This document shows, piece after piece, positions 6,003-14,224 of a DNA stretch of 17,900 nt. The DNA comes from CAZQRW01 sp964596115 (GTDB lineage Bacteria; Hydrothermota; UBA3072; B12-G15), in contig CAZQRW010000043.1 in assembly GCA_964596115.1 (NCBI GenBank), forward strand, positions 1 to 17,900, given 5' to 3'. The notes under the pieces were generated by a model. The model was not told where the DNA came from, did no database searches, and saw only the letters and a list, made by a program, of their open reading frames with translations. Numbering within the stretch: the first letter of the stretch is position 1; the number at the start of each line of letters is the position of its first letter. The position numbers were made by a program, and so were the translations under genes.

Positions 6003-6795
6003 TTTTTTCCAGAATGCCTTGATTGGTTCAGTGCTAGCGGGGATGGGTCTTGGAATCATTGGTGTTTGGGTTGTTCTCCTCGGTATACCCTTTGTTGGTG
6101 TAGCTATATCTCATGCAGCATTTGCAGGTGCCGTGGTTGGTCTTTTAACAGGTTTAAATCCAATACTTATGGCTATAGTTTTCTCACTTGTAGCATCTGT
6201 TTCCATCGGTCCTGTCGCAGAAAAATCAGGGCTCGATCCTAATATTTCTATAGGAATTATATTCTCTCTTGTTTTGGGTATCGCATTTTTGGGTCTTGGA
6301 ATGATAAAAGGGCCAAAGACAGAGGCGTTTAATCTTATTTGGGGGAGTATACTTACGCTCTCAAGAAGAGATATTTTGACTACCTCAATAGTAACATTTA
6401 TAATTTTGTTATTTTTAGCATTATTTGGGAAAGAAATAAAGGCAATATTTTACAATAGGAAAGTTGCCAGGGCATCAGGGATTCCGGAAAGGTTTATTTT
6501 TTTTAGCCTTCTTTTCCTGTCTGGTTTTGTTATTTCTTTGAATTTAAATACAATTGGTGGGCTGTTAATATTCAGCCTCGTTATTAATCCTCCATCAGCG
6601 GCAAGACTACTTACGCATAAATTGTGGGCTATGTACCTACTTTCTATGCTCTTTGGAATAATATCCTGTATGTTTGGGCTTATTCTTTCTTATTTTTTTA
6701 GAGTGCCTTCAGGGGCAGTAATAATTATTGTATCAAGTTTCATATTTATTATTGCTATGGCATTTAGAGGAAGAAATGGCAGAAAATTTTTTTGA
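5980..6795 (+). CDS. Metal ABC transporter permease, ABC-3 (ZnuB/TroC) family
   Basis: This 271-residue inner-membrane protein has about eight hydrophobic segments and the hallmarks of the ABC-3 family, the permeases of zinc, manganese and iron importers: VVLLGIPFVGVAISHAAFAG (31-50) near the N-terminus and GGLLIFSLVINPPSAARLLT (about 193-212) as the coupling region facing the ATPase. Its length is normal for the family. It starts inside the 3' end of the ATPase gene (23-base overlap) and ends inside the methyltransferase gene (20-base overlap), so the operon is translationally coupled. The binding protein, ATPase and permease together make a complete importer, with a homodimeric permease expected. 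The metal cannot be assigned from sequence. Confidence 0.92.
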   Translation: MLELLRFSFFQNALIGSVLAGMGLGIIGVWVVLLGIPFVGVAISHAAFAGAVVGLLTGLNPILMAIVFSLVASVSIGPVAEKSGLDPNISIGIIFSLVLGIAFLGLGMIKGPKTEAFNLIWGSILTLSRRDILTTSIVTFIILLFLALFGKEIKAIFYNRKVARASGIPERFIFFSLLFLSGFVISLNLNTIGGLLIFSLVINPPSAARLLTHKLWAMYLLSMLFGIISCMFGLILSYFFRVPSGAVIIIVSSFIFIIAMAFRGRNGRKFF

Positions 6796-7348
6796 GAGAA
6801 CTTCGAAAGAATGGATCGTGACAGAAAGAACAGAAAGGATAGCGAGAAGAATTGTTAATATTTTGATCCCAGAAGATGCAAAAAAAATTCTAGATATTGG
6901 TTGTGGAAAGGGTGTACTTGAAAAATTCATAATAGAGAAAATTGCTAATTCAAAGACATATTGTGTTGATACTGCCCTGGGAATGCTTCTTGGAATGAAA
7001 GGAACATTCCAAAATAATGTGAAAACCATTAATGGCAGGGGAGAGATGTTGCCCTTTCGGAATGAAACCTTTGATACAATAATAATCTTTAACGCATTTC
7101 CACACTTTACTGATAAAAAAAGTTCTATTTTTGAATGTTATAGGGTGCTAAAATATAACGGGAGATTGATCATAGCTCATTCATCTCCTCCTGAAAGGAT
7201 AAATAAAATTCATAGGGCAATAGGTGGAGAAATAAAGAATGATATGGTGCCGAATAAGAGATGGTTTTTTAGCATTCTTAGAGAAGCTGGATTCAAAGAT
7301 ATAAAATATTTCATGAAAAATTATTTTTATATAACGGGAAGGAAATAA
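6776..7348 (+). CDS. Class I SAM-dependent methyltransferase (UbiE/Methyltransf_11-like)
   Basis: This roughly 190-residue cytoplasmic protein has the SAM-binding Rossmann motifs: motif I ILDIGCGKG (38-46), a strand end YCVDTALGML (62-71), GRGEMLPF (88-94), the motif IV strand FDTIIIFNAFPHF (99-111) and CYRVLKYNGRLIIAHS (121-136). A distinctive segment follows, PPERINKIHRAIGGEIKNDM (138-157), which may hold substrate residues; I recall similar His/Asn-rich segments in methyltransferases of anaerobes but no proven substrate. ATG 6776 is preferred over the in-frame ATG 6728 because AGAGGA lies just before it and the upstream residues are a hydrophobic shadow of the permease gene. It is the last gene of the metal-import operon, so it could modify a metallophore or the imported complex, which is an inference. 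Only 10 bases separate it from the convergent alr gene. Confidence 0.82.
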   Translation: MAENFFERTSKEWIVTERTERIARRIVNILIPEDAKKILDIGCGKGVLEKFIIEKIANSKTYCVDTALGMLLGMKGTFQNNVKTINGRGEMLPFRNETFDTIIIFNAFPHFTDKKSSIFECYRVLKYNGRLIIAHSSPPERINKIHRAIGGEIKNDMVPNKRWFFSILREAGFKDIKYFMKNYFYITGRK

Positions 7349-7358
7349 TATTAAATTG

Positions 7359-8447
7359 TTATTTTACATATACCCTTGGGAGTCTTTTTCCCATTCGTGA
7401 TATTACTTCATACGGAATAGTATCTATTATCTTAGCAATCTCCCATGCAGAGATTTCATCTCCTAAAATAAGCACATCATCTCCTATCTTCACATCAGGT
7501 ATATCCGTAACATCTATCATCGTTGCATCCATAGTAACGTTTCCAATTATAGATGCCTTTTTGCCGCGTACCAACATCCATCCCTTATTAGAAAGATGTC
7601 TATCATACCCATCTGCATAGCCAATGGGAACCACTGCCACCTTTGTTGGCTTTTTTGCAATATATGTGCGTGAATAACTGACTGAATGGCCAGGAGGAAT
7701 AGTTTTTAAGAAAGAAATCTTACTCTTTACCCTCATCACTGAACTATAATCTATTTTCTGATTATATGAAGGAGAAATTCCGTATAGGATGATTCCTAAT
7801 CTGTAAAGATTAAAGAAATCATCCTTGATATTCATAAATGCAGCGCTATTCGCGATGGAAAGCAGGGGTATTTCTATTCCAATAGAAGAGGCAACGTTTA
7901 TTAGATCCCTGAATTTCTTAAACTGACCAAGGGTAAATCTCTTGTTATTATCAGCGGATGGAAGATGGGTCATAGCACCCAACACCTTTATATTTGGAAG
8001 ATTTCTCGCTGTCTTTAAAAAATATATAAATTCTTCGGGAAGAAGTCCGTATCGTCCCATCCCTGTATCAACCATAACGAATATGGAGACTTCTTTTTTT
8101 TGTCTTTCCCCCTCTCTTTGTAGTGTGAAAAGAAACCCTCTGGAACAAACTGTTGGGACAAGATGATATCTTACTATCTCTTCTGCTCTTTCTTCAAGCT
8201 CCTGTGAAAGAATCTGGATAGGATGGGTTATACCAGAATTTCTCAATTCAATACCTTCCTCTACTATCCCAACCCCAAGCCAATCTGCCCCAGCAGAAAC
8301 AGCCCTTGTAGATATTGCTACAGCTCCATGGCCATATGCATCAGCCTTAACAACGACCATAAGTGATTTATTACTGACGGCAGATTTTGCTTTTTTCACA
8401 TTCTTTTCGAAGTTTTCGAGGTCTATCTCCACCAGTGAAGGTCTCAT
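7359..8447 (-). CDS. alr: Alanine racemase
   Basis: This 362-residue PLP enzyme interconverts L- and D-alanine for peptidoglycan. The cofactor lysine lies in VVVKADAYGHGAV (31-43, K34). The TIM barrel carries MVDTGMGRYGL (125-135), GAMTHLPSAD (157-166) and the PLP-phosphate-contacting segment LLSIANSAAF (195-204). The second catalytic base is the tyrosine in SVSYSRTY (255-262, Y258), and the C-terminal beta domain contains VVPIGYADGYDRHL (272-285) and GNVTMDATMIDVTD. The length is normal for the family. The gene stands alone on the minus strand, convergent with the methyltransferase and divergent from comM. Its start codon is 6 bases downstream of a TATAAT with no Shine-Dalgarno site, predicting a leaderless mRNA. 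The main alternative would be a broad-specificity amino acid racemase of the same fold. Confidence 0.96.
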   Translation of the reverse strand: MRPSLVEIDLENFEKNVKKAKSAVSNKSLMVVVKADAYGHGAVAISTRAVSAGADWLGVGIVEEGIELRNSGITHPIQILSQELEERAEEIVRYHLVPTVCSRGFLFTLQREGERQKKEVSIFVMVDTGMGRYGLLPEEFIYFLKTARNLPNIKVLGAMTHLPSADNNKRFTLGQFKKFRDLINVASSIGIEIPLLSIANSAAFMNIKDDFFNLYRLGIILYGISPSYNQKIDYSSVMRVKSKISFLKTIPPGHSVSYSRTYIAKKPTKVAVVPIGYADGYDRHLSNKGWMLVRGKKASIIGNVTMDATMIDVTDIPDVKIGDDVLILGDEISAWEIAKIIDTIPYEVISRMGKRLPRVYVK

Positions 8448-8453
8448 AAAAGC

Positions 8454-8481
8454 ATTATAACAGTTAGAAGATTTTTCTCAA
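8454..8481 (-). promoter_or_regulatory. Promoter of alr, leaderless type
   Basis: On the minus strand, TTGAGA (8481-8476) and a perfect TATAAT (8459-8454) are separated by 16 bases. The -10 ends 6 bases before the alr ATG at 8447, so the first transcribed base should be at or beside the start codon. No ribosome-binding site fits between them. Confidence 0.65.
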
Positions 8482-8572
8482 GTCTTTTTTTGGAGTGTGG
8501 CTATTATAAAATAACATTCGACTGGGAGGCTTACATACGTGATAATACTACAAATCCATCAAAAAATTTTCC

Positions 8573-8600
8573 TTGACTTGTAAATTTATGTTTTTATACT
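8573..8600 (+). promoter_or_regulatory. Promoter of the comM-led operon, leaderless type
   Basis: TTGACT (8573-8578) and TATACT (8595-8600) are separated by 16 bases. The -10 ends 6 bases before the ATG at 8607. It is divergent from the alr promoter about 90 bases away. The intervening sequence shows no clear operator. Confidence 0.65.
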
Positions 8601-8606
8601 TTGACT

Positions 8607-10142
8607 ATGTTTTCAAGGGTTTACTCCTGTGCAATCCACGGGGTAGAGGCAAAGAAGGTAGAAGTGGAGGTGAATCTTTCAAAAGGGATTCCTTCTTTTA
8701 CAATTGTAGGCCTTCCGGAGACTGCAGTAAAGGAATCACGAGAAAGGGTGGAAACTGCTATCAGGAGCATAAATCTTTCATTCCCAAATAAAAAAATAAC
8801 GGTGAATCTCGCTCCTGCAGATGTGAGGAAGGAGGGAACAGCCCTGGATTTACCTATAGCCCTTAGCATTCTTACTGCTTCAGGCCAGATGAGCCCACAA
8901 TACTTGGGAGGTCTTCTTATTATCGGAGAGCTTGCATTAAATGGGGAAGTAAGAGGGGTGAAGGGTGTTCTTTCAGCTGCACTTCTTGCCAAGAAGGAGA
9001 AATCCCATGCTATCATCGTTCCAGAGAGCAATGCAATGGAGGCAGCTATGGTAGAGGGAGTGGATGTATTTCCTGTAGACTCTCTGGAAACTGCGTTTGA
9101 TATATTGAACGATGGATTGGCTGAACCATTTGATCTTGAGAGGAATTCTATATTGGTTAAATCAAAGAAATATGATGTAGATTTTTCTGATGTCAAGGGT
9201 CAGGAGGCTACAAAGAGGGCTCTTGAAGTGGCTGCTGCAGGGAGTCATAACATACTGATGATTGGTCCTCCAGGCTCAGGGAAGACAATGCTTGCAAGAA
9301 GATTACCATCTATCCTTCCTGATATGGCTCTGGAAGAGTCAATAGAAACGACAAGGATACATTCTGTAGCCGGTCTTCTACCATCAGATGAACCGATTAT
9401 AGGAAGAAGACCCTTCCGCTCCCCTCACCATACTATTTCATATGCAGGGCTTATTGGGGGAGGAACGTATCCCAGGCCAGGAGAAGTGAGTTTAGCGCAT
9501 AACGGGGTACTGTTTCTTGATGAACTGCCTGAATTCAAGAGGGATGTCCTTGAGGCATTGAGGCAGCCCCTTGAAGATGGGATGGTTACAGTTTCTCGCG
9601 CATCTGAAAGGGCAACCTTTCCTGCAAGATTTATGCTTGTTGCAGCTATGAATCCATGTCCTTGTGGTTATTTTGGCGATCCATACATTGAATGTACCTG
9701 TACACCAGGTCAAATAGATAGATATGTAGGCAAAATCTCAGGTCCATTAATGGATCGAATTGATATACATGTGAATGTTCCGAGAGTGAGGCTCGAAGAT
9801 TTGAAGAGCAATAAGGTATTTGAGAAATCAACTGATATAAAAGAGAGGGTGAATAGGGCAAGAGAAGTACAGGTTGAGAGATATAAAGGAGGTAAAATCT
9901 TTTTCAATTCACAGCTACAACCAAGGGATATAAAGCACTATTGTGGAATTGACGAGGATTCACAGTCGCTATTAGATAGTGCGATGAAAAAATTTGGATT
10001 CTCAGCAAGGGCGTATAACAGAATACTTAAGGTTTCAAGAACAATAGCAGATCTGGATGGTTCTGAAAAAATATTGCCAATGCATATATCAGAGGCAATT
10101 CAGTATCGGTCACTCGATCGAAAACTATGGCTGGAGGTGTAG
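8607..10142 (+). CDS. comM: ComM/YifB-family Mg-chelatase-like AAA+ ATPase
   Basis: This 511-residue protein belongs to the ComM/YifB family of AAA+ ATPases. In naturally transformable bacteria ComM is a hexameric helicase that extends branch migration of incoming DNA; the gene is also present in many species with no known competence. The N-terminal ChlI-like domain (1-170) includes SFTIVGLPETAVKESRERV (30-48) and NLAPADVRKEGTALDLPIAL (67-86). The AAA+ module has Walker A GPPGSGKT (220-227), RRPFRSPHHTISYAGLIGGG (267-286), Walker B VLFLDELPEF (301-310) and the paired-Cys motifs NPCPCGYFG and CTCTPGQ (C351, C353, C363, C365), a family hallmark. ATG 8607 was chosen over TTG 8601 because the -10 box ends at 8600, making 8607 the likely first transcribed codon. 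It heads a five-gene run. Confidence 0.95.
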   Translation: MFSRVYSCAIHGVEAKKVEVEVNLSKGIPSFTIVGLPETAVKESRERVETAIRSINLSFPNKKITVNLAPADVRKEGTALDLPIALSILTASGQMSPQYLGGLLIIGELALNGEVRGVKGVLSAALLAKKEKSHAIIVPESNAMEAAMVEGVDVFPVDSLETAFDILNDGLAEPFDLERNSILVKSKKYDVDFSDVKGQEATKRALEVAAAGSHNILMIGPPGSGKTMLARRLPSILPDMALEESIETTRIHSVAGLLPSDEPIIGRRPFRSPHHTISYAGLIGGGTYPRPGEVSLAHNGVLFLDELPEFKRDVLEALRQPLEDGMVTVSRASERATFPARFMLVAAMNPCPCGYFGDPYIECTCTPGQIDRYVGKISGPLMDRIDIHVNVPRVRLEDLKSNKVFEKSTDIKERVNRAREVQVERYKGGKIFFNSQLQPRDIKHYCGIDEDSQSLLDSAMKKFGFSARAYNRILKVSRTIADLDGSEKILPMHISEAIQYRSLDRKLWLEV

Positions 10143-10146
10143 CGTT

Positions 10147-12936
10147 ATGTTAATGCTTTTTCTATTGTTGTCTCAATATCCATTTGGTCAGAATAAGGTT
10201 CAGTATAAGGAGTACAAATGGATGACTAACGAAACAACCCATTTTACGATTTATTACCATACAGGTGATGAACCACTTGTCTCATTTGGTGAGTCTGTTC
10301 TTGAGAGCACCTACGACTTTTTGAAGAGGGACCTTTTTTACAGGGAAATGAAAAATGAAGAAAAAATACCTGTTATCATTTATGGCTCCCATAATGAATT
10401 TGAAGAAACCAACATTCTCCTTGAGAGAATTCCTGAATCTGTAGGGGGGTTTACTGAATCTTTCAAGAATAGGGTTGTAGTTCCTTTTGATGGTTCGTAT
10501 AAGGATTTCAGGCATGTTCTTTCGCACGAGCTCGTTCATGTTTTTCAAAATAGGATCTGGTATGGAGAGGGATTTGGTTCAATCAATAGAAGGATGACTA
10601 TGAATATCCCCCTTTGGTTCATTGAGGGAATGGCAGAATACTTTTCCCTGAATTGGGATCCTGAATCAGATGAAATAATCAGAGATGCAATTATAAACGG
10701 CTCAATTATACCCCTTAAAATACTGGATTATTATGGTGGATATATTTTGTATAAAGAAGGACAAAGTGTTCTTAGATATATAGGGGAGCACTATGGGGAT
10801 AGAAAGATAGGGGATATCGTGTATGCCATAAGAGTCACCAAATCCCTGGATAAGGCAGTTAAAAAAGAATTGGGAATAACTTTGGATGAACTCGATAAAA
10901 GATGGGAAAAGGAGCTAAAAAAAGAATACTGGCCGCTGTTGAAAGATAAAACTCCGATAGAGGACGTTGCCAGAAGATTAACGGATCATCAAAAAAGTAA
11001 AAATTTCTTGAATTATGCTCCCTCCCTTTCTCCAAATGGCGAAGTAATTGCATATTATAGGGATAATAAAGGCAGCATAGAAATAAGGCTACTTTCCACA
11101 TTAAATCAAAAAGATCTTGGGAGGCTTATTTCAAGTGGCTCAGGGAGAAAGTTTGAATCATTACATCTTTTAGAGGGCCATATATCATTTTCACCAGACC
11201 AGGAGAGGATATGTTTTGTTTCAAAAGAGAGTGGTCAGGATGTGCTATATATGTTTGATATTCTTAAAAGAAGGATTGTGAAAAGGATAAGTTTTGGTCT
11301 GGATAGGATTATGTGGCCGGAATTCTCAAAGGATGGGAATAAAATTACATTTTCTGGAGTGAAGAACGGGGCATCGGATATCTATGTTTACGATATTAAC
11401 TCAGGGAAACTAAAAGACCTTACTAAAGACCTATTTTCAGATAGAGAGCCTTCATTTTACGGTGACAAGATACTATTCGTTTCAGATAGACCTCAAGGGA
11501 ATGAATGGGATTACAATAAATATGCCCTTTATTCTATAGATGAAAATGGAAATATTGAAAAGATTCTTTCGTTTGGAGGCTCTGTTCATTCTCCCTACGG
11601 GAGGGATTCATTAGTTTATTTTCTCTCTGATAGGGACGGTATAAATAATCTATATGTATATGATTTAGCTGAGAAAGAAATATACCAGCTCACAGACCTT
11701 ATTGAAGGGATACAGGCTTATTCCCTCGACCGTAATGGGGTGGAGGTTTCACTTTCATGTTATATAGACAATGGTTGGGATATATTTCTTTTTGATAATA
11801 TTGAAGAGCTAAAAAGAAAAATGCCCAATGCCCCAGTTGATTTTAAAACAAGATACTACACTGTTTCTATGAATGAATTTCATGGACAAAAAGCGCCTCT
11901 TAATATGGGATTTGATTATCTTCAATCGTATCTTGCTTACGACCCTGCTTATGGATTATGGGGAGAGTTTTTATTCAGTATAAGCGATATGTTAGGAAAC
12001 CACAGGATCTCTGGTTACTTTAATAATACGAATTTACTGTATAGTGATTTTTCTATCACATATTTTTATCTACCCCACAGAATTGATTATGGATTTAATA
12101 TTAGTAGAAATAGCTATTTGTATTATGCTTCATCTTATACTGATACCCTTATCTATACAGGGGAGTTATACGGTGCTGGAAGTATCATTAGATACCCATT
12201 TGATACTTTTGACAGGTTAGATCTTGAGATTGATGGATATTGGATGAAGGAGAATTACTATTGGATAGAAGATTCACTTCTGGTTCCTGCAGAGAATCCG
12301 AGCAATTCTTATGCACTTTTTGGTTTTCTCACATTTGTGAGAGATAACACCCTATGGTCTGGATATGCCCCAGTAAAAGGATTTAGAGGATTGATAAGTG
12401 GAGAAATCCCATTTCTTTATGGCGAGAATTTCTGGAATTTATATTCAGTCCAGATGGATTTGAGGAATTACTGGTACTTTGCACCAGGGTGGAGTTTGGC
12501 TATAAGGGGTATTGTTTATGCTGCCTGGGGTAGTGATAAGGAGCTGCTTGGTACTACCTATATTGGAGGAGAGGGTACAGTGAGGGGTTATAGTTACGGT
12601 GAGCAAGTTGGTAGTTATGCAGGCCTTTTCAATCTGGAATTAAGGTTTCCATTGATTAAAAGATTGGAGCTTGGCCTTCCTCCAATAAAACTCGGGGGAA
12701 TAAAGGGTGCCTTATTCATTGATGCTGGTGGTGCAACATACAACCCATCGACATATAAATTGTTTAGAAGTGTAGATGGTTGGCCTCAGCTTGTAGATCC
12801 AATGATGAGTTTTGGGCTTGAGACGAAGATAAATCTTGGGATAACAGACTTCAATTTTTATATAGCCAAGAGGACGAATTTGCAAAAAGTACTTCCCGGG
12901 AATTATTATAGTATTTACTTCGGGTATGCATTCTAA
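10147..12936 (+). CDS. Peptidase MA-like / WD40-like propeller / Omp85-like barrel fusion protein
   Basis: This 929-residue envelope protein joins three modules. After a short signal segment MLMLFLLLSQYPFGQ, residues about 25-290 form a gluzincin-type metallopeptidase domain (peptidase MA-like): HELVH at 127-131 supplies two zinc ligands and the catalytic Glu, and WFIEGMAEY (157-165) supplies the third ligand, probably E160. Residues about 300-600 contain WD40/PD40 TolB-like propeller blades, each with a motif such as FSPDQERICFVS or FSKDGNKITFSG followed by an I/LYVYD strand. Residues about 630-929 resemble an Omp85/surface-antigen barrel, with YIGGEGTVRGYSYGEQVGS and LELRFPL and a terminal aromatic FGYAF typical of outer-membrane proteins. 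GGAGG (10133-10137) supports ATG 10147 over ATG 10057. The gene starts 4 bases after comM. The active-site location suggests proteolysis on the periplasmic side or at the surface; substrates are unknown. Confidence 0.85.
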   Translation: MLMLFLLLSQYPFGQNKVQYKEYKWMTNETTHFTIYYHTGDEPLVSFGESVLESTYDFLKRDLFYREMKNEEKIPVIIYGSHNEFEETNILLERIPESVGGFTESFKNRVVVPFDGSYKDFRHVLSHELVHVFQNRIWYGEGFGSINRRMTMNIPLWFIEGMAEYFSLNWDPESDEIIRDAIINGSIIPLKILDYYGGYILYKEGQSVLRYIGEHYGDRKIGDIVYAIRVTKSLDKAVKKELGITLDELDKRWEKELKKEYWPLLKDKTPIEDVARRLTDHQKSKNFLNYAPSLSPNGEVIAYYRDNKGSIEIRLLSTLNQKDLGRLISSGSGRKFESLHLLEGHISFSPDQERICFVSKESGQDVLYMFDILKRRIVKRISFGLDRIMWPEFSKDGNKITFSGVKNGASDIYVYDINSGKLKDLTKDLFSDREPSFYGDKILFVSDRPQGNEWDYNKYALYSIDENGNIEKILSFGGSVHSPYGRDSLVYFLSDRDGINNLYVYDLAEKEIYQLTDLIEGIQAYSLDRNGVEVSLSCYIDNGWDIFLFDNIEELKRKMPNAPVDFKTRYYTVSMNEFHGQKAPLNMGFDYLQSYLAYDPAYGLWGEFLFSISDMLGNHRISGYFNNTNLLYSDFSITYFYLPHRIDYGFNISRNSYLYYASSYTDTLIYTGELYGAGSIIRYPFDTFDRLDLEIDGYWMKENYYWIEDSLLVPAENPSNSYALFGFLTFVRDNTLWSGYAPVKGFRGLISGEIPFLYGENFWNLYSVQMDLRNYWYFAPGWSLAIRGIVYAAWGSDKELLGTTYIGGEGTVRGYSYGEQVGSYAGLFNLELRFPLIKRLELGLPPIKLGGIKGALFIDAGGATYNPSTYKLFRSVDGWPQLVDPMMSFGLETKINLGITDFNFYIAKRTNLQKVLPGNYYSIYFGYAF

Positions 12937-14224
12937 GTATGTATATGTGATTGGGGGAGGCCTAGCAGGTACCGAAGCAGCATTTTACCTATACAAAAAG
13001 GGGATAAATGTCACTCTGTATGAAATGAGACCACATAAGATGACTACTGCTCATTCTACCCCATATCTTGCAGAACTTGTGTGCAGCAATTCATTCAAAT
13101 CTGAAGAGCTTACAAATGCACACGGTATGTTAAAAAGAGAAATGAATATACTGGGTTCTTTTTTACTTGATATTGCTGGTAAAACAAGGATCCCGGGAGG
13201 CAAAGCACTTGTGGTCGATAGAAATAGATTTTCTTCAATGGTAACCAATGTATTGGGAAAGAAAATAAAAATTGAAAGAAGAGAAATAGTCGATATACCT
13301 AAAAATGATTTTATAATTATTTCTACAGGCCCTTTGACATCAAGGGGGCTTTCAGAGAAGTTGAAAGAGATTATTGGTATAGAGCATCTTTTCTATTTTG
13401 ATGCAGTCTCTCCTATTGTATCTTTTGATTCTCTGGATATGGATAAGGCATTCTTCGGTTCAAGATATGGTTATGGAAAGGATTATTTAAATTGTCCAAT
13501 GAAAAAAGAAGAATACGAAAAATTAATTGAAGCCATTTTATCTGGAGAAAAGCATCTCCCCCACATTGCTGAGGATTTATTTTTTGAGGGATGCCTTCCC
13601 ATTGAAGAAATGGCGAGGAGAGGGAAAGATACCCTGAGATTTTCATTAATGAAACCAGTTGGGTTAAGTATCCCAAGAAAATTTACTGATGTTTATGCTG
13701 TTGTTCAACTTAGAAAAGAGAATAGAGAAGGCACTATGTGGAATATAGTAGGATTCCAGACGAGATTAAAATATTCTGAGCAAAAGAGGGTATTCAGGAT
13801 GATACCTTGCCTGAAGAATGCAGAATTTTTGAGATTTGGAAAGATACACAGAAATACTTACTTAAACTCACCAAAGGTACTTGACATATTTGGTAAGTTA
13901 AGGCAAAATATCTTTATTGCTGGGACTCTTCTTGGGGTAGAAGGATATATGGAATCAGCTGTTACTGGTATTATTGCTGGGATCAATGCATTTAGGTCTT
14001 TGCAGGGATTAAAAAACCTTCTTCCTCCCAGGGGGACAATGATAAGGGGTCTTTATGATTACATAAGTACACCTAAAGAAAATTTCCAGCCAATAAACGC
14101 TAATTTTGGATTAATTGAATTGTACAAAAAGGGGAGAAATGTTAGTAAAAAGGAGTATAGAATGCAACTTGTTGAAAGGAGCACCAAGAAGTTAGAGGTA
14201 TGGAGGAATAAATATGAAATTTAA
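12926..14224 (+). CDS. trmFO: TrmFO, folate/FAD-dependent tRNA U54 methyltransferase
   Basis: This 432-residue flavoprotein makes ribothymidine at position 54 of tRNA using methylene-tetrahydrofolate, unlike the SAM-dependent TrmA. The FAD Rossmann motif is YVIGGGLAGTEAAFYLYKKG (7-26), followed by VTLYEMRP (29-36). The family-specific AELVCSNSFKSE (49-60) contains C53, the position of the flavin-adduct cysteine in the Bacillus subtilis enzyme, and a second conserved Cys lies in FEGCLPIEEMARRG (C223). SRYGYGKDYLNCPMKKEEYE (179-198) and AGTLLGVEGYMESAVTGIIAG (near 337-357) complete the match. The length is normal. It overlaps the upstream gene by 11 bases, and its only start-region support is this overlap, since no strong Shine-Dalgarno site is present. 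The C-terminal half includes the expected folate-site strands and a TPKENFQPINANFGL tail motif. Confidence 0.96.
   Translation: MHSKYVYVIGGGLAGTEAAFYLYKKGINVTLYEMRPHKMTTAHSTPYLAELVCSNSFKSEELTNAHGMLKREMNILGSFLLDIAGKTRIPGGKALVVDRNRFSSMVTNVLGKKIKIERREIVDIPKNDFIIISTGPLTSRGLSEKLKEIIGIEHLFYFDAVSPIVSFDSLDMDKAFFGSRYGYGKDYLNCPMKKEEYEKLIEAILSGEKHLPHIAEDLFFEGCLPIEEMARRGKDTLRFSLMKPVGLSIPRKFTDVYAVVQLRKENREGTMWNIVGFQTRLKYSEQKRVFRMIPCLKNAEFLRFGKIHRNTYLNSPKVLDIFGKLRQNIFIAGTLLGVEGYMESAVTGIIAGINAFRSLQGLKNLLPPRGTMIRGLYDYISTPKENFQPINANFGLIELYKKGRNVSKKEYRMQLVERSTKKLEVWRNKYEI

Noticed and set aside
6728..6775. 16-residue hydrophobic N-terminal extension of the methyltransferase
   Set aside because: It is an out-of-frame reading of the permease gene; AGAGGA directly before ATG 6776 supports the shorter protein.
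7349..7358. Bidirectional terminator between the methyltransferase gene and alr
   Set aside because: Only a weak AT-only repeat (AAATAA/TTATTT) surrounds the 10-base gap, too weak to call.
10057..10146. 30-residue N-terminal extension of the peptidase/propeller/barrel protein
   Set aside because: It lies within the comM coding region, would bury the signal peptide, and a good Shine-Dalgarno site precedes ATG 10147.
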